This document shows, piece after piece, positions 43,910 through 55,758 of a DNA stretch of 64,000 nt. Made by a program: the position numbers and the translations under genes. Under the pieces are notes generated by a model, which saw only the letters and a program-made list of their open reading frames with translations, was not told where the DNA came from and ran no database searches. Numbering within the stretch: position 1 is the first letter of the stretch; each line of letters starts with the position of its first letter. Source of the DNA: Chimonanthus salicifolius (taxonomy: Eukaryota > Streptophyta > Magnoliopsida > Laurales > Calycanthaceae); contig CM023534.1 in the NCBI GenBank assembly GCA_013350335.1, forward strand, positions 24,695,302 to 24,759,301. The letters run 5' to 3'.

Positions 43910-44689
43910 AAATACCAAAGGCCTTGAGATATAACTTGGGCTTCAGTCTAACTTAACCTTTTGGTCAAAATAAGCCTTAGAATGCGAGACCCAAGACAAA
44001 CCTAGATTTAAAATAAACATTTTTTAAAAAAATTGGATCTAGGCCCAAGTAGATAATGATTCCAAACTGAGGCTAATTGAATAATTTATTGAGCACATGT
44101 GATGAATTTGAAGCTAAACTGACACCGATTGAATAATTTGAAGCTCGGATTAAAAAACGACCACCGATACGGAGCAGCTGTTACGCATCAATGGTAACCC
44201 ACTCACTTTCTCTCTCCTCCGATTTTCTATTTTTATTTTTTCAAAGATGTCTAAATTTTTGAAAGAAAATGTAGAAAAATCTAAGCTTCAAGAATATGAA
44301 ATTGTATCAATAGGATGCGGTCATTTAGATATTCAAATAATTTGCTAATTTCAAATGTTTGTAAAAAATTAATGAAAAAAATCACATTTTATCACTTCAT
44401 TAACATTTTTTACATAAATAAACATTAAGAAAAGAATAACATTATTATATGATTTTGGCTTACTCTTTTAATTTGGTTTAAAAAATAAAAATTAAATTCA
44501 TTAAATAAATTTTTGAAAATATACTAAATTCTAAAACACCCTCTAAATCATTCCAAACATAATAAGGACATTAAGATAAACTAAAATCATATTTCCTTTG
44601 CACAACAAAATTGTTTTTAAATTAAAAAGACGTTAGAAGTGCATCTCATATCAAAATTTCAAGAAATAATATCTTGAGGTATGAGGTTT

Positions 44690-45555
44690 TCTTTAAAAAT
44701 CTAAGAAAAAAGCTTTCGTTAATAGTAGGTTTAGACCACCTTTTCGTATTATGCCTAATGGCTTGGAGTTTATGGTGCAGTTTTGTAAACCTGTTGGGAG
44801 TTTCTTGGGTCTGCCCCGGATCATGGGCGGAGTTCTTGGAATCCTGGCCTTTGGTTCGCCTACAATATAGAACGAAGCTTGTGTGAAACACTATTCCAGC
44901 CGCAGTTTTGTGGACCATCTGGAGAGAGAGGAACTCTAGAGTGTTTGAGGGAAGGAAGTTGGAATTCAATGAACTTTTTGAAACTGCCAAATGGAGATTA
45001 AGCTCGTGGTTGTGTGCTAATAAGGAATTCAAGGATTTCAAAGCCGAGGATTTACGTCTGTCATTGGATGGATGTCTGGGTCCCCCACTCAAGAGGGGAA
45101 AACCTACGGTTTGATGGGTCGCTCCCCCAGCTGGATCGTGAAAGTTCAATGTGGATGGGGCATCCAAAGGTAAACCTGGGCCGGCTGGAATAGGGGGAGC
45201 CCTTAGGAATCATCTGAGTTTTACTCGAATTGCTTTCTTGGAGTCTGTTGGGATCAAGGAGTCAAATGAGACAGAACTTCTTAGTATTAGGAGGGCCTTG
45301 TCCCTAGGGGTGTCTTTAAGGGGAGAAAGATTAATTATTGAAAGTGACTCTTCTAACGCTATCAAATGGGCCAAAGGTTTGAAGCGTCTCCCATGGAGAC
45401 TAATTACCTTAGTGAGAGAGATTAAGGAGTTATTAGAGGGTCTGGATGTATCTTTCTCTCAAATTAGCAGGTCAGCTAATGGGGTGGCGGATTTTCTTGC
45501 AAAAAATGGGGTAGATGGGACTATTTGCGGCACATTCTTTTCACCGGGTAGCTAG
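44690..45555 (+). pseudogene. LINE (L1-type) 3' coding end: zf-RVT tail and RNase H
   Basis: The first part has HLFVLCLMAWSLWCSF and VLWTIWRERNSRVFEG, typical of the region after a plant LINE reverse transcriptase. The RNase H domain runs from about 45151, preceded by KFNV. It keeps DGASKGKPGPAGIGGALRN (first Asp), ETELLSIRRAL (Glu near residue 42), IIESDSS (Asp near 66) and ANGVADFLAK (Asp near 114), so all four acidic residues are present. It ends at TAG 45553-45555. Stops interrupt the frame near 44884 (TGA) and before the domain, where TGA replaces the Trp expected in GSWKFNV. The 5' part of the element is missing, as is usual for LINEs. The 3' UTR continues beyond a solo LTR to a poly(A) tail at 48157. 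Confidence 0.9.
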
Positions 45556-45628
45556 CAGATTTCTTAGTTTACTTTGGTGTTATCTTATTTCCTTTTTCTC
45601 CTTTGTGTATCTTTACTTTGGGTGGGGG

Positions 45629-48057
45629 TGTAATGACCCGTTCCGAGTTTTATCGATTTTTTTGAGAGGTTTTCGAATCTCCGAGTTGTCTTTGGGACCT
45701 TGGTAGCGGTGAAGAGAGTGTGGACGCCGTGGTGGGGCCAGTTATTGATTTTCGAGTTTGAAAATCCAAAGGGCATTTTAGTAATTTCATAATTTTTACG
45801 TATATTGTTATGAAAAATTCGTTGAAAAATCACACTTTTTCCCGATCGACGTTTGTTATTCGAGATTTTTTGGGTTCTCAAATTCTTTGTATTTTTTTTC
45901 TTTTCTTTTGAAAAGAAATTTATTTTCAAAACCTTAGTGTATTAAAAAAAAAATGAAGATTGAAACCTTTTTCCCAAACCCTAACCCTCAACTCCCCTCA
46001 CGCCGCACTGTAGCCGCATTGCTACAGTGCCCGTGCGTCTCCCTCCCTCTCTCTCAGTGGCTCTCCCCTCCTCCTTCAAACCCTAGGGAACCCTCCACCC
46101 TAGCCGTTGCCGCAGCCGCACCGACCCCCCTCTTCGGATTTTCTCCTTCTTCCCCCTCCGTTTTTCCCTTCTCCTTCTTCCCCATCTGCCGCCGTCTACT
46201 GCTCGCCAAATCGGAGGTTCGGGCTCCCAGCCGCCGATCCTCCAGTTCTCCCGCCTTCGATCGATCCGAGGTAATCGTTTTCCCTTCTCTCATTTCCCTC
46301 TCTCCGATTTCCTTCTCTCCCTTTTTCCCCCCTCTCTGGTTTCCTTTCTTTCTTCTTCTTCTTCCCCTCTTTCCCTCTTCTTCCCCTTCCCCTTTAGCTG
46401 AGTCACTCGGCCGCGAGTTGACTAAGCCGGGTCCCGATTTTGGACCCCAGTAACTCCACCCAGCCCACCACATCTAGCCCTGTTCGCCAGATCCGGCCCA
46501 GCCCGCCAGATCTGGTCCTGTTCGCCAGATCCGATCCAGCCCACCAGATTCGGCCCACTTCACCTGTTTTGGCCCGACCCAGTCAGGCCCGATTCGGACC
46601 CGACCTGTTCTCGGGCCCATTTGCATTCTTTGCCCAGTTTGACCCGTTTCATCCCAATTTCTTACCCACCTATTCTTGTTTCAACAGATTGAGCCCCTTC
46701 ATCAAACCCCGGGACTCGTTTTCTCGCTTTGGATTTCAAGGACACACACAGGTGAGGGAACTTATCACTGTTTTAGCATGCATTCGCATTCTTAGCCTGT
46801 AATCTTGGACATCGAGTGACCTAAATGGGATCCTTTCGTTTATTAAGCCACTCGGTAAGGGAACCATTGAAATGAATATGTGGCAAGGGACCCGTTCGGG
46901 TTCACCCAAGTCAATTATATGCGATTAATATAAAATTCGGAATGAATGAATGGTTATTGATGTTTGAAGGTTGTTGAAAATATGTTGTGTTTTAATCATA
47001 ACACATATATAATATTATGATGAATGAGACAAATGTAGAGGGATGTTGAACACAATAGTTGGAAGATGTTGTGATGTTTTTCGTGTTTACACATAATATG
47101 CATATGTAATCACATGTTGGATATAGAAGTATGAGTCTAAGTACTGCTATATGTCGTTAACCGCATGATGAGGCATGTTGTTGATATTGATGTCATATCA
47201 GAACATCTTGTGTTGTCATAGATGATCATGATATCATGTGCATGCATGAGAGGTTTGTTTATGTGTATACATTCATGATGATGAGATGAGTTTAGTGGTT
47301 GGGAGGACTTCCCCGTTACACTCCGGCGGTCGAGACCCCATAGGGGATGTGGGTCTCCCCGTTGTGTTCCGGCGGTCGAGGTGCCTACCCTAGAGTTTGT
47401 TTCCCCTTGAGCGTGGTCGAGGTAGTTTCCGACACGACTCGTGTGAGTGAGGCAGTTGTATATTCTTTAGTCTCCCGATGATACTGGTTGGGAGACCGGG
47501 GTTCGTTGGAGGACCTGATGTGGACTTTGGAGATAATTTCTTGGTTTTGGTTAATGGAATATCGATTAATAGAGTAGTTGAGTATCGTAAGCATGGATGT
47601 TTTATTCACTTGTGATATTTACTGCCCCTTTCATATGTGATCGATAACTACCTTGTTAATATGTGATATGTTCTCTCGCTAGGCTGTTTTGCTCACCCCT
47701 TACCTTTCAAGTATTCTGACCGCAGAGGGGCCACACGGGCCCCTTGAGCAAATACCAGGAGAGGAGTAGTAGAGAATAGAAGTTTATACTTATACTATGT
47801 TTGATGTTTGAGAACCTTAGTCACATAGGTTCAACCACATGTATATTTGGATGACTGTATAGCTTGTTGATTAGTTTACATTTGTGGTTCGTTATGTTTA
47901 TTCTAATTTTGAACTTGTGGGATGTTGGACGGAAAGTAGTTACTCCGTTTCAAAAAAAAAAAAAAATTTGCTGTTATTCTTGTACCCGATATCTATCTTT
48001 TATAATCTTCTGAGGTTTTTCGGAGATAACGCATCTGTAATTGGACGGGACATTACA
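45629..48057 (+). mobile_element. Solo LTR, family B copy B1 (2429 bp), in the LINE 3' UTR
   Basis: It begins TGTAATGACCCGTTCCGAG and ends ACGGGACATTACA. GGGGG before and AGGGG after form an imperfect 5-bp duplication. The LINE 3' UTR continues on both sides. It is related to the LTR at 55773-59559 read in reverse: both have CTTGGTAGC.GTG, AGGGCA.TTT, AAACCCTAACCC, a GCACTGTAGC hairpin, and a spliced-leader-like CACACACAGGTGAGGGAAC near 46742. The long frames at 45953-46453 and 46440-46802 are Pro/Ser-rich by composition and are not genes. Confidence 0.86.
46005..46030. repeat. Hairpin in family B LTR (copy B1)
   Basis: GCACTGTAGC, 6-base loop, GCTACAGTGC. A counterpart with a different loop is at 59207-59231. 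Confidence 0.8.
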
Positions 48058-48157
48058 AGGGGGGTCTAATTCTCTTAGGCCACCTCCTCCTTTTGTAGTT
48101 TGTTGTACTTTTTATTATTAATAATAATCCATTCTAAACTATTTAAAAAAAAAAAAG
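48058..48157 (+). other. LINE 3' UTR end and poly(A) tail
   Basis: After the solo LTR come GGGGTCTAATTCTCTTAGGC and a TTATTATTAATAATAATCC region. A 12-base A run ends at 48157. It is the expected end of the LINE copy beginning at 44690. Confidence 0.7.
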
Positions 48158-48495
48158 GTTTAGTAACAAACTCTAGCTTCAACCATTCGAATAGTCAAAA
48201 AAGAGCCAGAATTAATGTATTTTTTAAGGATCAAATTCAACAAAAATGAACTTGGAAAGAGAGAAAACATGAGTGATCGAGATGAAAAGATCGGCTGCCT
48301 TTTGGTGTAATTTAGTTGTTCTAAGGTTTGTGGTGAAGGCCTATTACATAAAAAAAAATTGAATGGTGTGGGCCCCATATAAATCAAAAAAAAAAAAAAG
48401 TGGAATCTGACCATCCGTCTAAACTGTGCAGACAGGCGGAAAATCTAAATTTCCGCACGACATGTGCATTGTGCCCTTGACATCATGCCTGTGAA

Positions 48496-48833
48496 CAGGG
48501 GTCGAAAGTTCGGCCTAGTCTAATTTTGATCTCGATCGAATTTTTCTCTTTCCTCATTTTTTTTAAAATTTCAGTATTTTTTTTTAAAAAAATCATTTAA
48601 AAAATAAAAAAGGCTATTTTTAAAAAAATTAAAAATATAAATATCGGTCGAGAATCGATTGGGCCCACGCTGATATTTATTTTTTAAAAATAAAAAATAA
48701 AAATCGGCCGATATTCAGCCAAACTTTTCTCTATCTGGCCGATACTATACGTATCAGCCGAGATATATCGACGTTGGAAATCCCGATATTTATCGGCCGA
48801 TACGCACAGTATCGGCTGAATTTTTGACCCCTG
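48496..48833. mobile_element. hAT MITE with CAGGGGTC ends (338 bp)
   Basis: The left end CAGGGGTCGAAAGTTCGGCC pairs with the right end read in reverse, CAGGGGTCAAAAATTCAGCC. CCTGTGAA (48488-48495) and CCTGTGAT (48834-48841) form an 8-bp duplication with one change. The 8-bp duplication and CAGGG start are typical of hAT. The interior repeats TATCGGCCGATA-type palindromes near 48712, 48740, 48793 and 48812. No coding. Confidence 0.9.
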
Positions 48834-48841
48834 CCTGTGAT

Positions 48842-49374
48842 CGCACGACGTCTTGCCGAGCTATGTGGGCCCACTTCACTACGATGCGTAGCGCCCACAA
48901 CGTAACTGTGCTCTAAATTCCATGCAGTTGCGGCCCCTTTTTTTCACCCTAGTAATGTTAAAGTTCAGAGCTTGTATTGGGCCCATATTTCAAGCCATTG
49001 GCTGATCAGATTTCTGTCGATATTTCTGCAAGCGCACTGATATTTTTCCGATAATTCCCATAGCTCCCGACCCTCAGACCAATATATTTCTGCCGGTATG
49101 AACTGATATTTAGTACAAAACTCGGACCCATTTACACCCTGGCCCAGTCCAGTTGTAACTGTTTCATCTAGAAGTAGACAATCCTGTTCTTGAATTGTTA
49201 AAAAAAAAGTTAAGTAGAAAGTACAAGGTGTTATGAATAAAAAGTTAAGGACAACAACTTAAGGACAGATATTACTTCCCGTCATTGTTTAAGTAGCTTT
49301 CACTAAATCTTACCAAAAAAAAATGTCTTCTAACTACCACATTTGCATGATTAAGACTAATCGGATTAATTAAG
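48842..49374. other. Intergenic DNA, nothing recognised
   Basis: GATATTTCTGC and CCGATA words near 49015-49110 may be further traces of the GGCCGATA element family. No gene. Confidence 0.4.
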
Positions 49375-49379
49375 CCACT

Positions 49380-49684
49380 GTAACGACTTGACTCGTTATT
49401 TTGGGATTTTAGAGAGATTTATGGATCTTTGAGTTAATGTTGGAGGTTTGGTAACATTGGGTAGCAGGTGGGCTTCCTGGTGCGCCTCGGGTTTGCCTCA
49501 TTTTGAGCTAAGAACTAGAAGGGTACTTATATTATAATTACTAAAATCTCCTTCGAGTCTCCAACTCAAAAACCCGGGACTCACCCGAGAGCCCACCCGC
49601 TACCCAATGTTATCAAACTCTCAAAATTAACTCAGAGATCCATAAATTCTCCATAATCCCAAAATAACGGGTCAAGTTGTTACA
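49380..49684. mobile_element. Foldback element built of two opposed LTR ends (305 bp)
   Basis: The left arm reads TGTAACGACTTGACTCGTTA. The right arm, reverse-complemented, reads TGTAACAACTTGACCCGTTA, and the arms stay similar for about 130 bp (GGTAACATTGGGTAGCAGGT). GCCAC (49375-49379) and GCCCC (49685-49689) make a 5-bp duplication with one change. The arms resemble the start of family B LTRs, including TTTTAGTAATTA, but both ends point outward. It is either a small foldback DNA element or a palindromic LTR product. Confidence 0.75.
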
Positions 49685-49689
49685 GCCCC

Positions 49690-52319
49690 GCTTTCAAGTG
49701 AGACGTAAAATGGGAGAAATCATAGCCGTGTATCTATTGATCATTGGTCCAGTTTTTTTCTCTTTTGTTGTTTACTAAATAATTAATTAAGAAGAATTTT
49801 GTAGAATTTTAGAAATGGGCCATGGCCCAGAAGTCCGAAAAGGCCAAGTTTTCAGAAAACTGCCAACCGAATCCTTCTTTTTGTAGTATATAAATGGAGT
49901 CACGTGTATGGTGAAGAATCCTACTACTTCCTATTGGCTATTGGAAGATATTGAAGCATATTATGCGATCATTAAACACATCCAGCGGAATCCTAATGTT
50001 GGATATAAATGGTTATCAATACCATCCAACTTGTTTGGACTATGGTCCCCTTGGGGCAATAATCACCATGAATTTTGCCATGTGTTATCTATAAGATCTT
50101 CCAGCACATACCCATTTTTTAATGGTCATTAAAATTTCTTAATTTGACAAGATTAGGTGTGAATCTCTCTTTGATGGACCACCCAATTTGAGCTAGCACA
50201 AGGTCCCATTTCATAATCATCAAAATACTCACTTTAACCAAAATTAGTACTATATCTACCTTTCACTCTCGACCTAATTTTAGTTAATTCTCATAAATTT
50301 TGGTCTCTCTCTCAATCGACACCTTTTCTTAATAAATTGATTTCTTTTATTTTGTCCTTTATTTTATTACAATAAATTAAAATATTAGTTTAAAATGAGA
50401 AAAGAAATAACTCAGATGACTTATTTTGATGGTCAATTTCCACATTTGTTTATAGGAGGTCTTGAGATCAAACCTCCTCGATACTAAAAAGGCCACTCTC
50501 CTTGATTCTATACCAGGCGTGTGAGAATTGAAAAGTTTACAAATGTTCCAAAGATTAGTTGGTGGAACATCTGAATTGGGACACTTAAATAGCTAGATAG
50601 CTTGATTTGAAATAAGAAAAAATTCAATTTATCTAAAAGACCCAAATCAATTCCTTTGATATGGCTATTCTAATCAACATTGTATTCTTAAACTACATAA
50701 CAATACTCTTTTAATAATTTCAACAAATGCATTCACCTCGTGAATATATAACCTTTTTAAAACATACAAATCATTTGAGAATTTTGTGGTGTTTTCATGG
50801 GATCTTACACAAATGTCTAATATTTTTTTATATTCCTTTTTTAACTAATTTTATATAAACATACATACATTAAGTTGTTTACTAGATTTCTCCATCATAT
50901 TTAAAAAAAAATTCAAAAATGTTCCTTTAAAATATTGAATGAGAGAAATTGTTGAGATTGCGATCTATTGCAATGATGCTTATGGTGTTTTTATTAAGTT
51001 TCAAAGATGACTAGCTTAATTTAATACTAGTAGGAAGCACACGTCAGAGATTTAAAAAAGATATTGATGATGTGTCCCAATACAGGTGTCCGTGATTGAT
51101 ACGGTTTTTTTCTCCTCGACAGTTTTTTCAAAAGATTTCAAAAAGAATTAGAGAAAATTCAAAAAAAAGTTGGACATCATTTTTATGTAATTGTATCATT
51201 ATTTAACAGTAGTTTACATCTATTAATGGGGTGTTCAAGTTATGGAATTGAGATTTTAATCATTTGTCAAAATAAAAAATTGCCAAAAATTTCAAAAAAA
51301 AAGGGGGAAATAATTTCTAGTAATTTTCTAACATGAGTTTGATGTAGTTAATTAATACGAAATGATTATTTTTTAGAAAATTGACTTGTTCCTTAGAAAA
51401 TTAATTGTAAAAATGAGGAAAAATTTGATTTCATATGTGAAAAATTAAAATAATTGAAAAGAATGTATAAAAATAATTACAAATAAAAAATGAGACATCT
51501 AACAATGAATAATAAATGAAGAAATGAATTTCTATAACGTGTACTCATGTAGTCGTATATGTTTTGAAGTTTCCTATCTTCAAAATTTGTAGTGTATAAA
51601 TACCACAAATTTTGGGTCAATCCTAACAAAATAAGATCAAAATATATAATAAATAAGAATTAAATAAAGTAAATTACATATCTACAATAAAAAAAAATAG
51701 TTAATGAGAGATGTAATTTTTAAATAAATAAGTAAAATGGATAGATATATGATCGGTCATATTAGACCTTATATTGGGAGGAGATATGTTTTTGAGGTCG
51801 TGAGTGTGATGGGATGAGAGGATTTTCGAGCATAGGGCATCATATGGACTAAGGAGCAGTGCAATGGTGTAATTTTCTGTAGGGGAGTGTTCCTTTGAAG
51901 AATGATAAAGAAAATATAATGATAAATTGCAATTAGTAAAGAATAAATATCATAATTGCTAAATTTGTAATTTTTCCCCTGAATGGATATGAAGTGTTTG
52001 TTTGAATTTGGTTAAATGTGAATGCAATAACATAGCGTAGAATTGATGATGGATGATGAGAAATGTGAAACTACATGTGGGAAATATCATCACTGGTCAG
52101 AATTCAGATGCTTAAAACAACAATTGGGGAGATTTCTATTAGAAAGAGAGAAATTAAGAGAGACAAAGATTTGGAAAGAAAATCTCTTCCTCTTTTTACT
52201 TTTCTTTTCTTTTCTTCATCTTCTCAAAAACGCAATTGTTCAATCTATGGCTTGTTTTCAATGCTTGGAACTGCAGAATACAACTAAAGCAAGGAAGAAA
52301 GACTGAAAACAAACTGTCA
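49690..52319. other. AT-rich intergenic DNA
   Basis: No coding frame with support. It contains a SINE-like stretch at 50440-50570. The 87-codon frame near 52043-52306 has no recognisable domain. Confidence 0.5.
50440..50570 (+). repeat. SINE-like dispersed repeat, copy 4
   Basis: TTGTTTATAGGAGGTCTTGA, the B-box-like GAGATCAAACCTCCTC and GTGTGAGAATTGAAAAG match 3640-3765 in order. Confidence 0.4.
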
Positions 52320-52615
52320 AAAATCACCAGATAACCGTGTAAGTTCACGTTTTAGTTGACTGAACTGTGTGCAGTTTTTTCTCATAATTTCTAAAACTTT
52401 TTCAATCGATTGAATTGTATGAACATAGAATTCAGTCGACTGATTTATTCTCTAGTCTTTGTCTATTTTTACAGACAGAACATGTGGCTATTTCAGTTGA
52501 CTAATTTCTTCTCTGGTCTTTGTCTATTTTTACAAACAGAACATGTGGCTATTTCAGTCAACTGAAACACAAAGTTCAATCGACTGAATTCTCAGTTTTG
52601 ATCCTCCGAGTCATG
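52320..52615 (-). repeat. Probable 3' LTR start of the gypsy element, with TTCAGTCGACTGAA palindromes
   Basis: On the minus strand a purine tract (AAACAAGGGGAGCC) after the integrase stop is followed by TGACTCGGAGG, a possible LTR start near 52613. The LTR-side DNA carries at least six forms of TTCAGTCGACTGAA (for example ATTCAGTCGACTG near 52431 and TTTCAGTCAACTGAAA near 52551). It also has an imperfect tandem duplication containing TCTTTGTCTATTTTTACA (near 52456 and 52520). No matching 5' LTR was seen near 61 kb. Confidence 0.5.
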
Positions 52616-52658
52616 GCTCCCCTTGTTTGGGGGATTTAGATCCCGTTAAATCTAGAAA

Positions 52659-53900
52659 TTACAGATGGGGGAACATTGTGGTTCCCTTGTCCCGATTATA
52701 CCACCTCAACTGAATTGGCAATTGTCCCTTCCTGTCGATGAGGAAAGAGTGATACTTTCCCCACCTAGTCTCCATCTCCTTTGTCTCCAGACTGTGATAT
52801 TCAGACAGTGGATCTTCTCGCTCCACCCACAAATCATCAATGGACGGCAGTCGAGTGTCCTCGTCTGAGTCTTCATCAAATAAAGAAGGTTCAAGCAGCT
52901 TCAAGTTCTCAGTATTGATAATCGAGTACACCTACATGTATGGTGGTAGATCAAGTTGGAATGCATTGTCTCCAATCTTCCTGATGATTTTGAACGGCCC
53001 ATATCGAATTGGTTTCATCTTCTTTCCATCTCCTTTCAATCGTTCTTTGCTCAGTTTCAACCAAACAAGATCACATTTTTGGAATGTGCACTCCACGCAA
53101 TGTCAATCGTGTCGAGCCTTGCACATCTGTTCTGATGTTGCAGCTGTGATTCCACTTCCTTCAGCACCTTAGCTATCCGTTCTAGGAACCGTTGAGCTCT
53201 GGCCCTGTCCTCCTCTTCTCTTCCTCCCAACTGACTGCCCCAATGGTGAAAGTCAATAAAAAAGGTTTTGAGGCAAGTAGCCCAAACAGACTTCAAAAGG
53301 TGACTTTTTTGTCGAACCATAGATTGCACGATTGAAAGCGAACTGCAAATAAGGTAAGCTAGTATCCCAAGTTTTAGGATGCTTAGAATTATAGCCTCGT
53401 AGGATTTGCACCATCGTCCTATTCACAACCTTTGCATGTCCATTTGTTTGCGGATGAAAAGTTGTGCTCCGCTTCAGTCTGGCTTCCATTATACTCCACA
53501 AAGAGTTCCAAAAGATGACTTATGAACTGACTATCGATCCCAGATAATCAAAGTAAGCAGTCCAAAAAATTTCATACATGTTTAAAGAACAACTTCGTTG
53601 TTATCTCTCCTGTCACCATCTTCTTACATGGGATGAGTTCTATCATCTTGCTGAACAGATCCACTATGAAAAAGTCTTCGGTAAGCCTCCCAAAAAGTCC
53701 ATTGAAATGCTCTTCCAGGACATCATAGATACTGGCAATGGTGTGTACAGTCCTAACTTCCTATTGGAGGGCTTTAATGTGTTGCATAACACGCAACCTC
53801 TGATATAACAAGCCATATCATGTTGCATATTTGGCCAAAAGACATATCTCCGTGGATTAAGCAGGGTCTTCTTAACTCCAAAATGTCCTGCCACTCTTGA
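52659..53900 (-). pseudogene. Gypsy integrase, broken
   Basis: Read leftwards: a zinc-binding remnant, AGHFGVKKTLLNPRRYVFWP with CVLCN (about 53720-53895). The core follows, with SMDFLGGLP (first Asp) and, after a frameshift, DSQFIS (second Asp region, near 53540). Then comes HPQTNGHAKVVNRT (near 53450), where Lys stands in place of the usual catalytic Glu. YLQFAFNRAIYGSTKKSPFE follows. The C-terminal part has FLERIAKVLKEVESQL and MYSIINTENLKLLEPS, matching the YSVVNVENLKL tail seen in many plant gypsy elements, and ends near 52659. The family inserts retroelement DNA. This copy is disabled by the Glu-to-Lys change, frameshifts and stops. Confidence 0.9.
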
Positions 53901-53921
53901 TGTATGATCCTCCCGAACCCA

Positions 53922-54961
53922 CTATAACCTATCCCGTTCTTTTGGTATAACCAACTGTGAACCTTTATACATCAATCTATCCTTCAATGTAAACTCTATA
54001 GTTTGTCCATGTTGTAGCTTCTCAAATGCCACTCTGAAATCCTCATCGATGTCATAACCTTGTGTGTACTCAGTATGGGCCATGGGCTGAATCTGCATTG
54101 CCACTATGAGAGTGGAGCTACTCTGTGAAGGTGGTCTAGACAACATATATGTCAGCTTGTTGGTGGCTCCTTTATTGTACTTTATAACTAAATTGAATTG
54201 TTGCAGATATGACATCCATTTCATGTGACGAGTTTACTGCATTTTAGACTGTGTCTGTAAAAACTGAAAGGGTTAGTGGTCGGTATGGACTAGGACATCC
54301 TTCTCCAATAAGTATACATGCAAGTGCTTCACCGCTTTGGTGCAAAGCACACATCTCTTTATTATATGTAGGGTAGTTCAACACTGGTCCACTGAACATC
54401 TCAGAATGGTAAGTTGCTGGTCTTCCATCCTGCAACAAAACAGCTCCCATAGCATATGTTGACGCATCCGTCATAACTTCAAAAGGTCGATGCAAATTAA
54501 GTAATGCTAAGACTAGGGCTTCAGATATATTCCGTTTCAACAATTAAAATGTGTATTCTTGCTTCTTTGACCACTCAAACTTCTGATTCTCCTTTGTTAG
54601 TGCATTCAAAGGCCCCGCAATCTGAGAGAAATGTCGAATGAACTTCCGTTGATACTTACAAGCTCCCATAAAACTTCTCACTTCAGTCATTGATCGAAGT
54701 GCTGGCCATTACGTAATGACCTCAATTTTTACTGGGTCAATTTTCAACTCCCCTGCTACCATTATGAACCCCAAGTACACCTAAGACTGCTTCCCAAACT
54801 CACATTTCTTCCCATTCAGCTGTAGTTGATTTTTTTAACACCCTAACACCTTTTTAATGTGATGAATATGCTCCTCCCATGTCTTACTGTAAATAAATAT
54901 GTCATCTAAATAAACAATAACAAAATCTTCAATGAAAGGATGGAGTACCTCATTCATCAAT
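53922..54961 (-). pseudogene. Gypsy reverse transcriptase (second half) and RNase H, broken
   Basis: The fragment begins right at the nested insertion with NEVLHPFIEDFVIVYLDDIF, which keeps the YLDD catalytic box. KKCEFGK, VYLGF and SFMGACKYQRKFI follow. RNase H shows EVMTDASTYAMGAVLLQDGR (Asp), YNKEMCAL (Glu) and, after a frameshift near 54244, the final WMSYLQQFNLVIKYNKGATN. Stops fall after VLG, after GKQS, after EVIT and near 54544. Otherwise spacing and order match a normal gypsy polyprotein. Confidence 0.9.
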
Positions 54962-55118
54962 TGTAACGACTCGTCCCGCTACGGGCACGATAAAACTGAT
55001 ACAAGCTCCTAAAAACAATCCAATACATTTTCGGATATCTCTTTTTTTTTTTTTTTGTGGGAGACACCGCTCCCGCAACCCACACTAACCAAGGTAATTC
55101 ACCAGTAAACCAAAATCC
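54962..55118 (-). repeat. Terminal remnant of the 3' LTR of copy B2
   Basis: It matches 55773-55925 from TGTAACGAC to AAACCAAAATCC, with C/T changes near the ninth base and at AATTCACC versus AATCCACC. The junction to the leader is at CCAAAATCC. Confidence 0.92.
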
Positions 55119-55758
55119 AAGGTATAATCTTGCACCATATTCGCCAATCACTCCATCGGGGACGTGACAAACAAGGCGTCTCTACCACATACACTCCCAA
55201 ACTCAAACCACGATGAAGCTCAAAGTCATCGAGGGAGTCACATATCTGAATCAGGTCAAGTCTCCAAACCAAAAACCAAGGGGTACTATCACATCACTCG
55301 CATCTTTAGGATATATCAACCCATGCGAGATGTTGCTACCACACTCAGATTACTGCACTGAAGTCGTACTCTGGTCAAATACTCTGACTTCCCACTAGCA
55401 AGATACTTCGGGTCTTCAGCATACACATTGACAACGGAGATAAACAATCTGCTCACCAACACTTAGTCCTCCAAAGTCTCTATCACGGGTCGGGGAATCT
55501 CTAAGGTCTCCAGGTTACCATTCTCGGTACGGTTTCCCCTATTCTACAAGTACTCATTCTCACCACGAGTCAATCCGCAAAACGAAAATCTGACCAAGCT
55601 CAAGGGCAACTCCATCAGGCTTACCACAACAACTTAGGGAGGTCCAAGCACTACCAAGGAGCTAGGTTCCACCTACCCTATCACACAGGGGATGAACCTA
55701 ATCTCTAATCATTATCTCACACACCTCCGACCCATGCACAGTCCGAGAGTTGAACCGT

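Larger units (their letters stand above)
42282..44689. other. AT-rich intergenic DNA
   Basis: No supported gene. It contains a SINE-like stretch (42640-42745) and a dinucleotide repeat (43846-43905). A second tRNA B-box-like word, GGGTTCAATCC on the minus strand, lies near 43155. Confidence 0.5.

Noticed and set aside
44646..45167. 173-codon minus-strand frame opposite the LINE
   Set aside because: It is the shadow of the plus-strand LINE coding region, which has clear zf-RVT and RNase H motifs.
45953..46802. Long Pro/Ser-rich frames of 166 and 120 codons, and mirrored frames at 58514-59268
   Set aside because: They fall in the GC- and CT-rich leader of family B LTRs. Both strands are open because of composition, and B1 and B2 do not conserve the frame.
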